Shown here: positions 43,617 through 53,442 of the stretch, in pieces | How the letters are laid out: each line of letters starts with the position of its first letter | Numbering within the stretch: the first letter of the stretch is position 1 | Assembly (NCBI RefSeq): GCF_000973085.1 | Contig: NZ_CP011280.1 | Coordinates: forward strand, 1,107,287-1,171,286 | Direction of reading: 5' to 3' | Origin: Sneathia vaginalis | Lineage (GTDB): Bacteria; Fusobacteriota; Fusobacteriia; Fusobacteriales; Leptotrichiaceae | Length of the DNA: 64,000 nucleotides | Made by a program: the position numbers and the translations under genes | Notes under the pieces: model-generated | What the model saw: only the letters and a program-made list of their open reading frames with translations | What the model was told of the DNA's origin: nothing | Database searches by the model: none

Positions 43617-44201
43617 TTAAGATTCATTTATTTTATTTATCCACTTTACATTAGAACCCTCAAATTTTTTTATAAATTCTTGAAAATTAGTAAATTGACC
43701 TAATCTTATTTTCATTTTATCATAGTTTTCTTTTGTTATTTTTAGCATCATTCCGTTGATTTGATTTTTATTACCTTCGTAATTTTTAACTCCTGTACAT
43801 TTTTCTATTAATTTAGAATTTTCTTTTTTGATTGATGTTTTTATATTTTTATCCGTCCAATGTTTTATAACTATCTGCATAGTACAAGGATACGAAAAAA
43901 TTATAACATCATTGGCTCTATTATGTATTTCATTTATTTTTTTCTTAATATTTTCATAATCTTTATCAGCATCGCAAAATACTAATACAATATCATATCT
44001 AGAAATATTGTACCAATATTGGTATCTAGATGATATATTCCCATTTCCTTTAGAGTCAACTAAGATAAAATCATAAATCTTATTCCAAACTTTTAACTCA
44101 ATAAGTCTTTCTAAATATTTCTTTTCTTCTAAACCTTCACAAATAATACAAATTTTATATTTATTAAATTTAATGTTTGGTTTAACTGCCATTATTATCA
44201 T
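43617..44201 (-). CDS. RloB-like (TOPRIM-type) protein, putative effector of a two-gene defence system
   Basis: A 194-residue protein resembling RloB/AbiLii proteins. ICIICEGLEEKKYL carries the early glutamates (E22, E25/E26). VLVFCDADKDYENIKKKI gives the D-x-D pair (D77, D79), and IIFSYPCTMQIVIKHW corresponds to the S-N-P-C-F-E-x-W-like block. TOPRIM-like acidic residues suggest a metal-dependent nuclease, but I have not confirmed the fold. It overlaps the upstream ATPase gene by about 20 bp, so the two are co-translated. An ATG at 44192 (MAVKPNIKF) is an equally good start. Activity against phage is inferred from the pairing, not shown. Confidence 0.68.
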   Translation of the reverse strand: MIIMAVKPNIKFNKYKICIICEGLEEKKYLERLIELKVWNKIYDFILVDSKGNGNISSRYQYWYNISRYDIVLVFCDADKDYENIKKKINEIHNRANDVIIFSYPCTMQIVIKHWTDKNIKTSIKKENSKLIEKCTGVKNYEGNKNQINGMMLKITKENYDKMKIRLGQFTNFQEFIKKFEGSNVKWINKINES

Positions 44202-45390
44202 CTTCTTTTATATCAAGTAGCACTTCTATCAAATTAGGTTCTGGCAATGCCCCTAACATTCCTCTTTTGTATTTTTCTATTATATCACTTGTATCTCTAA
44301 TACCTTCTTTTGCTTTAAAGTCTGCTAAAGAATAAACATATACACCAGTATTGTCCTTATGCACAAACCAAATTTGTTCTTTTCTAAAGAGTTTTTTACA
44401 ATCCATCAAGTTAATATCATGTACTGTGAAAATTAATTGTGCATTTTTATTTAATTCATTATTGAACATAGAAACTATTGCCCGCGTAAGTACAAAATGT
44501 AAACTACTGTCTAACTCATCAACAACTAAAATTTTACCTTCTTCTATCGCTTCTATAATATAGCTAGCAAGAGCTGTAACTTTCTTTGTTCCTAAAGAAT
44601 CATACTTTACACTAGAAACTTTAATCCCATTGTATGTAGATAATAATTTTTCAAAGCTTCTAGATGTATCGCCTTCACCTATATTATCATATTCTATTTT
44701 GTCTAAATAAAGATCTGCATTTTTAATAAACTCTATAACTTTTTGTTGGTTATTTCCTCCATTTTTAATAAGCTCTATTGTATGCGTAATAGGAATTAAA
44801 GTCATATCTATAACACAAATTTTATTTGCAAATCCTATTAGAATTTCTTTCATTCTTTTTACATATTCAAATCTTTCATTATCAATAACATTAAAAATTA
44901 AAATAGGTGCTGATATATTCTTTATTTCATCTTCAATTTTTTTATCTATACTCTCATAAATATTATTAATTCTATCTTTTTTTAACCAACATATTTCTTT
45001 TTCATTTCCATAGCTATCTTTAACAATTTCTGAAAATTTTTCATAAATATATTTTCTTACCACAGTATCGTATTTAAAGTCAAAACTATATTTTTTACCT
45101 TCATGTAAAAATATTACTCCTAATTCACAAATATTACTATTAGAGAAAAAATTTTTTTCTAATATGTTTTCTTCGTTTAATAGTATTTTTTTTATAGCTA
45201 AAATACATTTAACTAAACATGTCTTACCTGAATTATTAGTTCCATATATCCCAGCTGTTTTTAATATATTGAAATTATTTTCTTTGTACACATTAAAACC
45301 AAATTTTTTATTTCTCATATCAGCTTTCATAGAGAAACTAACTTCTTTTTCAAAAATATAACAATTTTTAATTTTTAAATCTATAAACAT
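44182..45390 (-). CDS. AAA/ABC-type ATPase (AbiL/RloA-like), putative sensor of a two-gene defence system
   Basis: This 402-residue ATPase is of the COG1106/AAA_21 type. It starts FIDLKIKNCYIFEKEVSF, has Walker A GTNNSGKT (50-57), a signature-like DSLGTKKVTALASYI (264-278), Walker B ILVVDELDSSLH (D291, E292) and switch His H324 (FTVHDINLMD). The family partners RloB-like, TOPRIM or other effectors in abortive-infection systems such as AbiL and, more distantly, PARIS. The fused nuclease of OLD proteins is missing; the partner gene may supply it. It is the first gene of the pair. Its 5' leader, AAAAGGCGGTGGATT, is mirrored by the divergent alarmone synthetase. Role in defence is inferred. Confidence 0.72.
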   Translation of the reverse strand: MFIDLKIKNCYIFEKEVSFSMKADMRNKKFGFNVYKENNFNILKTAGIYGTNNSGKTCLVKCILAIKKILLNEENILEKNFFSNSNICELGVIFLHEGKKYSFDFKYDTVVRKYIYEKFSEIVKDSYGNEKEICWLKKDRINNIYESIDKKIEDEIKNISAPILIFNVIDNERFEYVKRMKEILIGFANKICVIDMTLIPITHTIELIKNGGNNQQKVIEFIKNADLYLDKIEYDNIGEGDTSRSFEKLLSTYNGIKVSSVKYDSLGTKKVTALASYIIEAIEEGKILVVDELDSSLHFVLTRAIVSMFNNELNKNAQLIFTVHDINLMDCKKLFRKEQIWFVHKDNTGVYVYSLADFKAKEGIRDTSDIIEKYKRGMLGALPEPNLIEVLLDIKEDDNNGS

Positions 45391-45509
45391 AATCCACCGC
45401 CTTTTACAAATATTATACCATAAAATATTTTTTGTGCAATATTTTTACATAAAATATATATTACATGTTTTATTTTTTTATGCTAAAATATACACAAAGG
45501 TGGTGGATT
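45391..45509. promoter_or_regulatory. Mirrored promoters and leaders of the ATPase and alarmone synthetase genes
   Basis: The intergenic region carries near-identical elements in opposite orientation at both ends. Leftward: a -10 TATAAT (45412-45417) followed by AAAGGCGGTGGATT ending at the ATPase ATG. Rightward: TAAAAT (45484-45489) followed by AAAGGTGGTGGATT (45496-45509), two bases before the synthetase ATG. The 14-bp arms differ at one base, and similarity extends upstream through TTTTATG(G/C)TA(T/A)AATAT. Both ribosome binding sites are the unusual AAGG(C/T)GGTGG. Confidence 0.75.
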
Positions 45510-45511
45510 AA

Positions 45512-46207
45512 ATGTTAGATTTTACTGTTTTTGAACAGCTAGCTATTTACTATGAAACTCTTGATACAGAGCAATTTGAGGTGATTTTAAAAAGTTCATA
45601 TCCTTATCAAAGAATGATATCAGAATATGAATGTGCACTGTTAGAAGTTGAAACAAAACTAAAAGTTTTAAATTTAGAATTTTCTGTAAAAAAGGAAAGT
45701 AACCCTATAGAAAGTATAAAAAGCAGGATAAAAACTCCTACTAGTTTTATTAACAAATTAAAAAGACGTAATATCAGTTTAAATAAGCAAGATATTGAAG
45801 ATAATATATTTGATATTGCAGGTATTAGAGTAATATGTCACTTTGTTGATGATGTATATAGCATAATAGAATCTCTTAAAAATCAATATGATCTTAAAAT
45901 ATTTGAAGAAAAAGATTATATAAAAAATCCAAAACCTAATGGATATAGAAGTTACCATCTGATAGTTGAAGTCCCTGTTTTCTTATATGAACAAATGATA
46001 TATAGAAAAGTGGAAATACAATTTAGAACCATAGGAATGGACTTCTGGGCTACAACAGAGCATAAGATACGTTATAAGAAGAATATAAAAAATACTGAAA
46101 AAATACAAAAAATACTATACGATTGTGCCGTTTTAAGTGCACAGTTAGACGATAAGATGAAAACTGTTAGAAATATTATATTAGAGCAAAAAAAGAATGA
46201 GGTTTGA
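45512..46207 (+). CDS. relQ: Small alarmone synthetase (RelQ/YjbM-type GTP pyrophosphokinase)
   Basis: A 231-residue single-domain RelA/SpoT-like synthetase making (p)ppGpp from ATP and GDP or GTP. It has SRIKTPTSFINKLKRR (ATP-binding Arg/Lys), DIAGIRVICHFVDDVY (Mg-binding D101), NPKPNGYRSYHLIVEV and VEIQFRTIGMDFWATTEHKIRYK (E168). No hydrolase, TGS or ACT domain is present. The length and motifs fit housekeeping RelQ, though toxic SAS and CapRel relatives share this domain. It is divergent from the ATPase/RloB-like pair with a mirrored leader. It ends in a TGA inside a terminator hairpin. Confidence 0.88.
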   Translation: MLDFTVFEQLAIYYETLDTEQFEVILKSSYPYQRMISEYECALLEVETKLKVLNLEFSVKKESNPIESIKSRIKTPTSFINKLKRRNISLNKQDIEDNIFDIAGIRVICHFVDDVYSIIESLKNQYDLKIFEEKDYIKNPKPNGYRSYHLIVEVPVFLYEQMIYRKVEIQFRTIGMDFWATTEHKIRYKKNIKNTEKIQKILYDCAVLSAQLDDKMKTVRNIILEQKKNEV

Positions 46208-46220
46208 ACCCCATTCTTTT
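46192..46220. terminator. Bidirectional terminator between relQ and dnaJ
   Basis: AAAGAATG / CATTCTTT outer stem plus GGT / ACC inner stem, with relQ's TGA stop in the loop. The minus strand is followed by a seven-T run and the plus strand by TTATTATTT, serving both convergent genes. Confidence 0.82.
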
Positions 46221-46221
46221 A

Positions 46222-47364
46222 TTATTTAAAGAATTTTCTTATCTTTTGAAAGAATGATTCTGTTTCTCTGTAATTATCTTTTTCTAATGAAGTGTCCAAT
46301 TTAGAAACTAGCTTCTTTTGATCTTCGCTTAAATTTACTGGTATTTCTATAGTATAAGTTATTATTTGATTTCCTACACTACCTTTAAATTTAAGACCTT
46401 TACCTACCAATACTTTTCTGTTTCCATATTGAGTTCCAGCCTTTATTTCAACATTTTCAGTTCCATATAAAGTTGGTATTTGCTTAGTTGTACCTAATAT
46501 TGCTTCTGTTAGAGTAATTGGCACAGTTAAATATATATTTAAACCCTCTCTTTTGAATATATCGTGTTTTTTCACTTCAACTCTAATATATAGATCACCA
46601 CAATCACTATCACGTCCTGCATATGATCCCATGTCTCTTAAAATCATTCTAGTACCATCTTCAATTCCTGATGGTATCTTTATTGTCTTTGAAACCTTTT
46701 CTTTCTTTATACCAGTTCCTTGACAATCTGTACATAACTTCTTAGGCACTCTACCTGTACCTGAACATGTACTACATACTACTGTTTGTTTCATATACCC
46801 TAGTATAGTCTTTGTAGTCTTTGTTATATGACCTTGTCCTTGACAATTTCCACAAGTTGTCAAATTTCCATTTTCTGCTCCTGTACCAGAACAACTACTA
46901 CATTTACCATCTCTTGTATATTCAATTTTAACTTCTTTATCATTTACAATGTCTTCTAGTGTTAGTCTAACTCTATACTCTAAATCTCTTCCTCTAGATC
47001 TAGTGCTAGTGTGAAAGCCTGATGTTTGTCCACCACCAAATGCACTTTCGAATATATCAGAGAAATCAAAACCTCCAAAATTGAATCCACCAGTATTAAA
47101 GCCTTCAAATCCACCAGCTCCAGATGCACCTCCATTTTCAAAGGCAGCTTGACCGTAATTGTCATACATTTGACGTTTCTTATCATCTTTTAAAACTTCA
47201 TATGCTTCTGATACTTCTCTAAATTTTTCTGTAGCTTCTTCTTTGTTATCGGGATTCAAATCAGGATGATACTTTTTTGATAATTCCCTATATGCTTTTT
47301 TGATTTCATCCTGACTTGCATTCTTATTAACACCTAACACTTCATAATAATCTCTTTTAGCCAT
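46222..47364 (-). CDS. dnaJ: Chaperone protein DnaJ
   Basis: This 380-residue class I J-protein has a J domain (1-70) with the HPD motif (KKYHPDLNP) and a Gly/Phe-rich linker (about 75-125, [18 protein letters not shown]). Four zinc-finger repeats C-x-x-C-x-G-x-G follow ([37 protein letters not shown]), then substrate-binding C-terminal domains. It stimulates DnaK. Last gene of the CIRCE-controlled operon. Confidence 0.97.
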   Translation of the reverse strand: MAKRDYYEVLGVNKNASQDEIKKAYRELSKKYHPDLNPDNKEEATEKFREVSEAYEVLKDDKKRQMYDNYGQAAFENGGASGAGGFEGFNTGGFNFGGFDFSDIFESAFGGGQTSGFHTSTRSRGRDLEYRVRLTLEDIVNDKEVKIEYTRDGKCSSCSGTGAENGNLTTCGNCQGQGHITKTTKTILGYMKQTVVCSTCSGTGRVPKKLCTDCQGTGIKKEKVSKTIKIPSGIEDGTRMILRDMGSYAGRDSDCGDLYIRVEVKKHDIFKREGLNIYLTVPITLTEAILGTTKQIPTLYGTENVEIKAGTQYGNRKVLVGKGLKFKGSVGNQIITYTIEIPVNLSEDQKKLVSKLDTSLEKDNYRETESFFQKIRKFFK

Positions 47365-47377
47365 TTTCTCTCTCTTC

Positions 47378-49718
<2,341 letters not shown>

Positions 49719-49727
49719 TTTCATCTC

Positions 49728-50726
49728 CTAACTTGTTAATTTTAGTATAACAGCACTATTTATAGCTTGTTTTAAAATATCTGTTACATAATTCAATAAC
49801 TTAATATTTTCCTTGTATTCCATACGTTGAGGACCTATTATTCCTATCAATCCTCTTTCACCTTCATATTCATAGATTGAAAATATTATTACCATGTTTT
49901 TGAAGGCTTCGATTCCTAATTTAGATCCGAATAATATATTAACTTCATATGGATCATATTTTTCATCATCAACAATATTTTTAAATATATTCTTTAGATT
50001 TTGCTTATCTTCTATGAAGTTTATAGTCTCAATTAAGTTATCTGAATGAAGTAAGAGATTAGGTTCATTAGATATACGGAATTTAGAATCGTTTCTATCT
50101 GAAAAACCAGTATCTAATTCTCCAACTTTTTCTAAAAAATTCTTCAAATCTTGTAAAGTGTAGCTATAGTTATTTGAAACAATTAAATTATTAACATATC
50201 TAGTTGCTTCCTTTAATACCTTTTCACTAGTTATGTTGTATAAGTTAATGTTAGCTGCCTTTACAATATCTAAATCGGTTACAGCTACCACATAAGCTCT
50301 TCTATCATTTACATGTATCATGTCTATTTTCTTTATCTTATGCTTTTCAACTGACGGTTCCAATGATACTGCTGTATGCTTAGAAATTTTTGATAATAGC
50401 TCAGTAATATTTTCCAATATTAAACCGATTTGCTTACTCTTTAATTTAATATATGAATTGATGTCATTATATCCATCATCTTTTTCATCATCCATAAGTT
50501 CATCTATATATGTTCTGTATCCCTTTTCTGTTGGAACTCTACCAGATGATGTATGCATCTTATATATCAAACCCTTATCCTCAAGGTCTGCCATCGCATT
50601 CCTTATAGTAGCTGATGAAACACCAATGTCATATTTTTTTTCAATTGTTCTTGATCCAACACTTTCACCTGTTTTAATATAGTGATTTATTATTGTGTTT
50701 AGAATCTGTTTTTCTCTTTCATTCAT
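49728..50726 (-). CDS. hrcA: Heat-inducible transcription repressor HrcA
   Basis: This 332-residue repressor binds CIRCE. The N-terminal winged helix includes NHYIKTGESVGSRTIEKKYD and SSATIRNAMADLEDKGLI, followed by the GAF-like and C-terminal regions (GLIGIIGPQRMEYKENI). It leads the hrcA-grpE-dnaK-dnaJ operon and lies directly behind a CIRCE element, so it represses itself and the chaperones. Confidence 0.96.
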   Translation of the reverse strand: MNEREKQILNTIINHYIKTGESVGSRTIEKKYDIGVSSATIRNAMADLEDKGLIYKMHTSSGRVPTEKGYRTYIDELMDDEKDDGYNDINSYIKLKSKQIGLILENITELLSKISKHTAVSLEPSVEKHKIKKIDMIHVNDRRAYVVAVTDLDIVKAANINLYNITSEKVLKEATRYVNNLIVSNNYSYTLQDLKNFLEKVGELDTGFSDRNDSKFRISNEPNLLLHSDNLIETINFIEDKQNLKNIFKNIVDDEKYDPYEVNILFGSKLGIEAFKNMVIIFSIYEYEGERGLIGIIGPQRMEYKENIKLLNYVTDILKQAINSAVILKLTS

Positions 50727-50738
50727 GTTACACCTCTG

Positions 50739-50765
50739 TTAGCACTCTTTATCCCCTAGTGCTAA
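50739..50765. promoter_or_regulatory. CIRCE operator
   Basis: TTAGCACTC (50739-50747), a 9-bp spacer, then TAGTGCTAA (50757-50765). The right arm differs from the consensus GAGTGCTAA at its first base only. It sits between the hrcA -10 box and its ATG. Confidence 0.95.
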
Positions 50766-50769
50766 TTGT

Positions 50770-50798
50770 ATATTACAACATATTTTTCAATATGTCAA
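50770..50798 (-). promoter_or_regulatory. Promoter of the hrcA operon, preceded by an A26 tract
   Basis: Minus-strand TTGACA (50793-50798) and TAATAT (50770-50775) with a 17-bp spacer. Ten bases upstream of the -35 begins a 26-bp homopolymer (50809-50834, A on the plus strand). Confidence 0.8.
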
Positions 50799-50808
50799 CA
50801 GTTTTTTC

Positions 50809-50834
50809 AAAAAAAAAAAAAAAAAAAAAAAAAA
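50809..50834. repeat. 26-bp homopolymeric A tract
   Basis: Twenty-six consecutive A residues on the plus strand, followed by further A-rich sequence. It lies between the adhesin terminator and the hrcA -35, so it could serve as an extended U-tract for one and an UP-like element for the other. Such a long tract is expected to vary in length. Confidence 0.85.
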
Positions 50835-50852
50835 TAAAATAAATAAAAAAAT

Positions 50853-50872
50853 AAGAACCCATACAGGTTCTT
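50853..50872 (-). terminator. Intrinsic terminator of the YadA-like adhesin gene
   Basis: Minus-strand arms AAGAACC / GGTTCTT with a 6-nt loop, then ATTTTTTTATTTATTTTATTT and the long T-run. Confidence 0.88.
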
Positions 50873-50877
50873 ACTTT

Positions 50878-52854
50878 CTACTTATGGATAAGCTTTCTAA
50901 CTACTTCTTTTAATTCATTTATTTCTTTTCTCATTTCCTTATTTTCATCTTTTAATTGTTCTATAACCTTATCCTTATTATTTACACTACCAAGCATTAC
51001 TCCAGCTCCTATACCAAAGGCAAGATTTCCCTTACTATTAACTGCTCCACTTAATTTGTATGTGAAGTTTTGCTTGTCATTTGTTCCACTAAGTCCTACT
51101 GCTACTGAATGAGATCCTCCATAGTATCCATATGATGCAGCTAAATTAAACTTTCTATCTCCACTTACTTGTGGTAAGTTTGCCATTGCCACAGCACTTG
51201 ATACTCCACTTAAAGCTAAATCTGTTTTTTCATTAAGTTTAGCTACTTTTTCATCTACATATGCCTTATCAGCCTTATTTTCCTTAATAGTTTTTAAGTC
51301 ATTAATTACAACAACACTATCTCCATTTTCACTAGTTGATGATGCTGGTGTTGTATCTGAGCTTGTTGTATTACCATCACCTAATGAACTTTTAATATTA
51401 GAAAGTTTATGTGGTTCTTTGGCTTTTATGATAACTTCATCAACTTTACCTTCATATTCCTTATTATTTTTTTTATAATAGTATTTCTTACCATACTTAT
51501 ATAAACTTTCACCTTTTGTAGTAGCATATTCAAATGGTGTAGAATTATCTACATAAGTCTTCAATTCTTTCAATTGTGCAACATTGACAGCATCTGTGTC
51601 ATAATAACCTGCAGCAACATTTGTTATTTGTCTTGTTCCATATCTAGGATCACCTATTGACACTACACCTAAATTTGCTTTCCATACTCTATCTTTAAAC
51701 ATCGCATTAAATGCTTCTTTCGCTTTTTCTCTACCTTCTTTTAAAGCTATTTCTCTTATTTTTTCTTGTGTAATTCCCTTATATTTTCCATCTATAGCAC
51801 TATATGGTCTATATCCATCTTTTTCACTAGCTTCACCTGCTTTAGAACTAGAACCAAGTGCAACACTATGTTCTCCAAAAACTTCAGCACCATATCCTAA
51901 TGCTGTCCCTTCTTCAGCAATTACTTTAGAATTACTTCCTAATGCAGTAGACCAATTACCATATGACATTGCATTAGCACCTATTGATGTAGAGTTTTCT
52001 CCATAACTTCTCGCATTATATCCTAAAGCAACTGCTAATTTATTTACAGCAACTGCACGAGGTCCAACAGCTGTTGCTGATCGCCCTTTTGCTCTTGCAT
52101 AAAAACCAATTGCAACATTTCCATGACTATTAGAATTTTCTACTTCTGCAAGATAACCCATAACAACACTATTTTCAGACTTTTCTGCTTTATTACTTTC
52201 TCCCAATATGGTATTATAATCTGAATATCTATATAAAGATGAAGTTGCAATATCTTTTTTTATCTCCTCATCTTTTTTATTTTTTTTAGATATTACTTTC
52301 TTTATTACATCTCTATTATAATAGCCATCTGAATCAAAAGCTTTATACAGTATGTCATCATCTTCTGTAAGTTTTCTTTCTTTTACATTTTTAATAATAT
52401 TATTTATTATTTCAAAATCGTATTTTGCAGCTTCGTTAGGACCTAAAGTTCTTTCTATACTTTTTAATATTTCTGCATCAGTTTCTTTTATTTCATTTTT
52501 TTCTGGTTTTTTCCCATCAGGTGTTTTATCATTTTTATTATATTTTTTATTTTCATTAGCTTTAACTATATCCAAAACTTTTTTATATTTCTTACCTAAT
52601 TCTTTTGAAATCTCTTTCTTTATTTCAGCCTCACTTTTATCCTTATTAGCTATTGCAATATCTAAAAACTCATCATTTACTTCGTTATTTCTCCCACCAA
52701 TAACATTATCGTAACCATTTATCTTATTATCTATACTTGGTTTTAGAATTATATTACTTGCTCCATCTATAGTTACATTGCCATCATTTTTATCACTATA
52801 CCCAACACTTGCTAACATTGTTAATGCAGCACAAATTAAAATAGATTTTTTCAT
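50878..52854 (-). CDS. Trimeric autotransporter adhesin (YadA-like)
   Basis: From ATG 52854 this is a 658-residue adhesin. A signal peptide (MKKSILICAALTMLASVGYS) is followed by one head-like strand (YDNVIGGRNNEVN). A Lys/Glu-rich, mostly helical insert of about 150 residues comes next, then a regular YadA head of 14-15-residue repeats (NVAIGFYARAKG, TAVGPRAVAVN, ALGYNARSYGE, SIGANAMSYGN, TALGSNSKVIAE; about 225-340). A neck RQITNVAAGYYDTDAVNVAQL, a short stalk and the four-strand anchor (about 557-623) follow. Unusually it does not end at the anchor: about 35 residues of heptad-patterned coiled coil follow (VIEQLKDENKEMRKEINEL onward). A GTG at 52863 is in frame but too near the ribosome binding site. 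The upstream region carries a T16 tract. Confidence 0.93.
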   Translation of the reverse strand: MKKSILICAALTMLASVGYSDKNDGNVTIDGASNIILKPSIDNKINGYDNVIGGRNNEVNDEFLDIAIANKDKSEAEIKKEISKELGKKYKKVLDIVKANENKKYNKNDKTPDGKKPEKNEIKETDAEILKSIERTLGPNEAAKYDFEIINNIIKNVKERKLTEDDDILYKAFDSDGYYNRDVIKKVISKKNKKDEEIKKDIATSSLYRYSDYNTILGESNKAEKSENSVVMGYLAEVENSNSHGNVAIGFYARAKGRSATAVGPRAVAVNKLAVALGYNARSYGENSTSIGANAMSYGNWSTALGSNSKVIAEEGTALGYGAEVFGEHSVALGSSSKAGEASEKDGYRPYSAIDGKYKGITQEKIREIALKEGREKAKEAFNAMFKDRVWKANLGVVSIGDPRYGTRQITNVAAGYYDTDAVNVAQLKELKTYVDNSTPFEYATTKGESLYKYGKKYYYKKNNKEYEGKVDEVIIKAKEPHKLSNIKSSLGDGNTTSSDTTPASSTSENGDSVVVINDLKTIKENKADKAYVDEKVAKLNEKTDLALSGVSSAVAMANLPQVSGDRKFNLAASYGYYGGSHSVAVGLSGTNDKQNFTYKLSGAVNSKGNLAFGIGAGVMLGSVNNKDKVIEQLKDENKEMRKEINELKEVVRKLIHK

Positions 52855-52891
52855 CTTTCCCACTTCTTCCTTTATTATTGTTTGGTTATCA

Positions 52892-52922
52892 GTTATATTT
52901 TACATCAAAAAAAAAAAAAAAA
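52892..52922 (-). promoter_or_regulatory. Adhesin promoter region with a T16 homopolymer
   Basis: On the minus strand sixteen T residues (plus-strand A at 52907-52922) run to GATG and then TAAAATATAAC, which holds overlapping -10 candidates (TAAAAT, TATAAC). The homopolymer occupies the -35/spacer position. The same layout precedes the beta-barrel gene at 1939. Phase variation by slippage is plausible. Confidence 0.5.
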
Positions 52923-53031
52923 GGAACATTTTTTTAAATACTTTGTTTATTTCTTAACCTCTTTTTTTCTATTCTTTGTCTTCATTGAATTTGTTCGCCT
53001 TGGTTCATAATCGTTTTTTAACTAAATAAAA

Positions 53032-53065
53032 AAGCTCCAAAGTTTTTTTCTTCACTTTAGAGCTT
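53032..53065 (-). terminator. Intrinsic terminator of the dnaG-rpoD-ridA transcript
   Basis: Minus-strand AAGCTCTAAAGT / ACTTTGGAGCTT (one T-G pair, 10-nt loop), followed by TTTTTATTTA. Confidence 0.85.
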
Positions 53066-53073
53066 GTTTTTCT

Positions 53074-53442
53074 CTATCTATGTGCAATTACTTCAATTTC
53101 TACTAATGCTCCTTTAGGCAAGTCCTTAACTGCAAATGCTGATCTTGCAGGATAAGGTTCATTAAAGTATGTCATATATATTTCATTAACTGGTACAAAA
53201 TCATGAATATCAGATAAAAGAACTGTTGTTTTAATTACATTATCCATAGTTAAATTTTCTTTAGCTAAGATATTCTTGATGTTTTCTAATATTCTCTTTG
53301 TTTGTGAACTAAGGTCCAATTCCAATTCATTAGTTTCTGGATCTAGTCCTATTTGACCTGAAATATATACATAATCATCTACTACTCTATATGCTGAATA
53401 TGGTCCTACAGCCTTTGGAATTAAATTGCTCATAATTTTCAC
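53074..53442 (-). CDS. ridA: RidA-family enamine/imine deaminase
   Basis: A 122-residue protein of the Rid/YjgF family, which hydrolyses reactive enamines formed by pyridoxal enzymes. It has AVGPYSAYRVVDDYVYISGQ, GLDPETNEL, the catalytic Arg in PARSAFAVKDLPKGALVEIE and the following glutamates. It is trimeric in known members. It starts right after the rpoD stop, so it is probably co-transcribed with dnaG and rpoD. Confidence 0.93.
   Translation of the reverse strand: MKIMSNLIPKAVGPYSAYRVVDDYVYISGQIGLDPETNELELDLSSQTKRILENIKNILAKENLTMDNVIKTTVLLSDIHDFVPVNEIYMTYFNEPYPARSAFAVKDLPKGALVEIEVIAHR

Noticed and set aside
45512-46207. relQ as a toxic SAS (toxin of a toxin-antitoxin pair)
   Set aside because: All synthetase motifs and length fit housekeeping RelQ, and no small antitoxin gene is adjacent; the mirrored leader alone does not make it a toxin.
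50809-50834. Homopolymer as a poly-A tail or retroposed sequence
   Set aside because: No duplicated gene, target-site repeat or reverse-transcribed copy adjoins it; simple slippage growth next to a terminator is sufficient.
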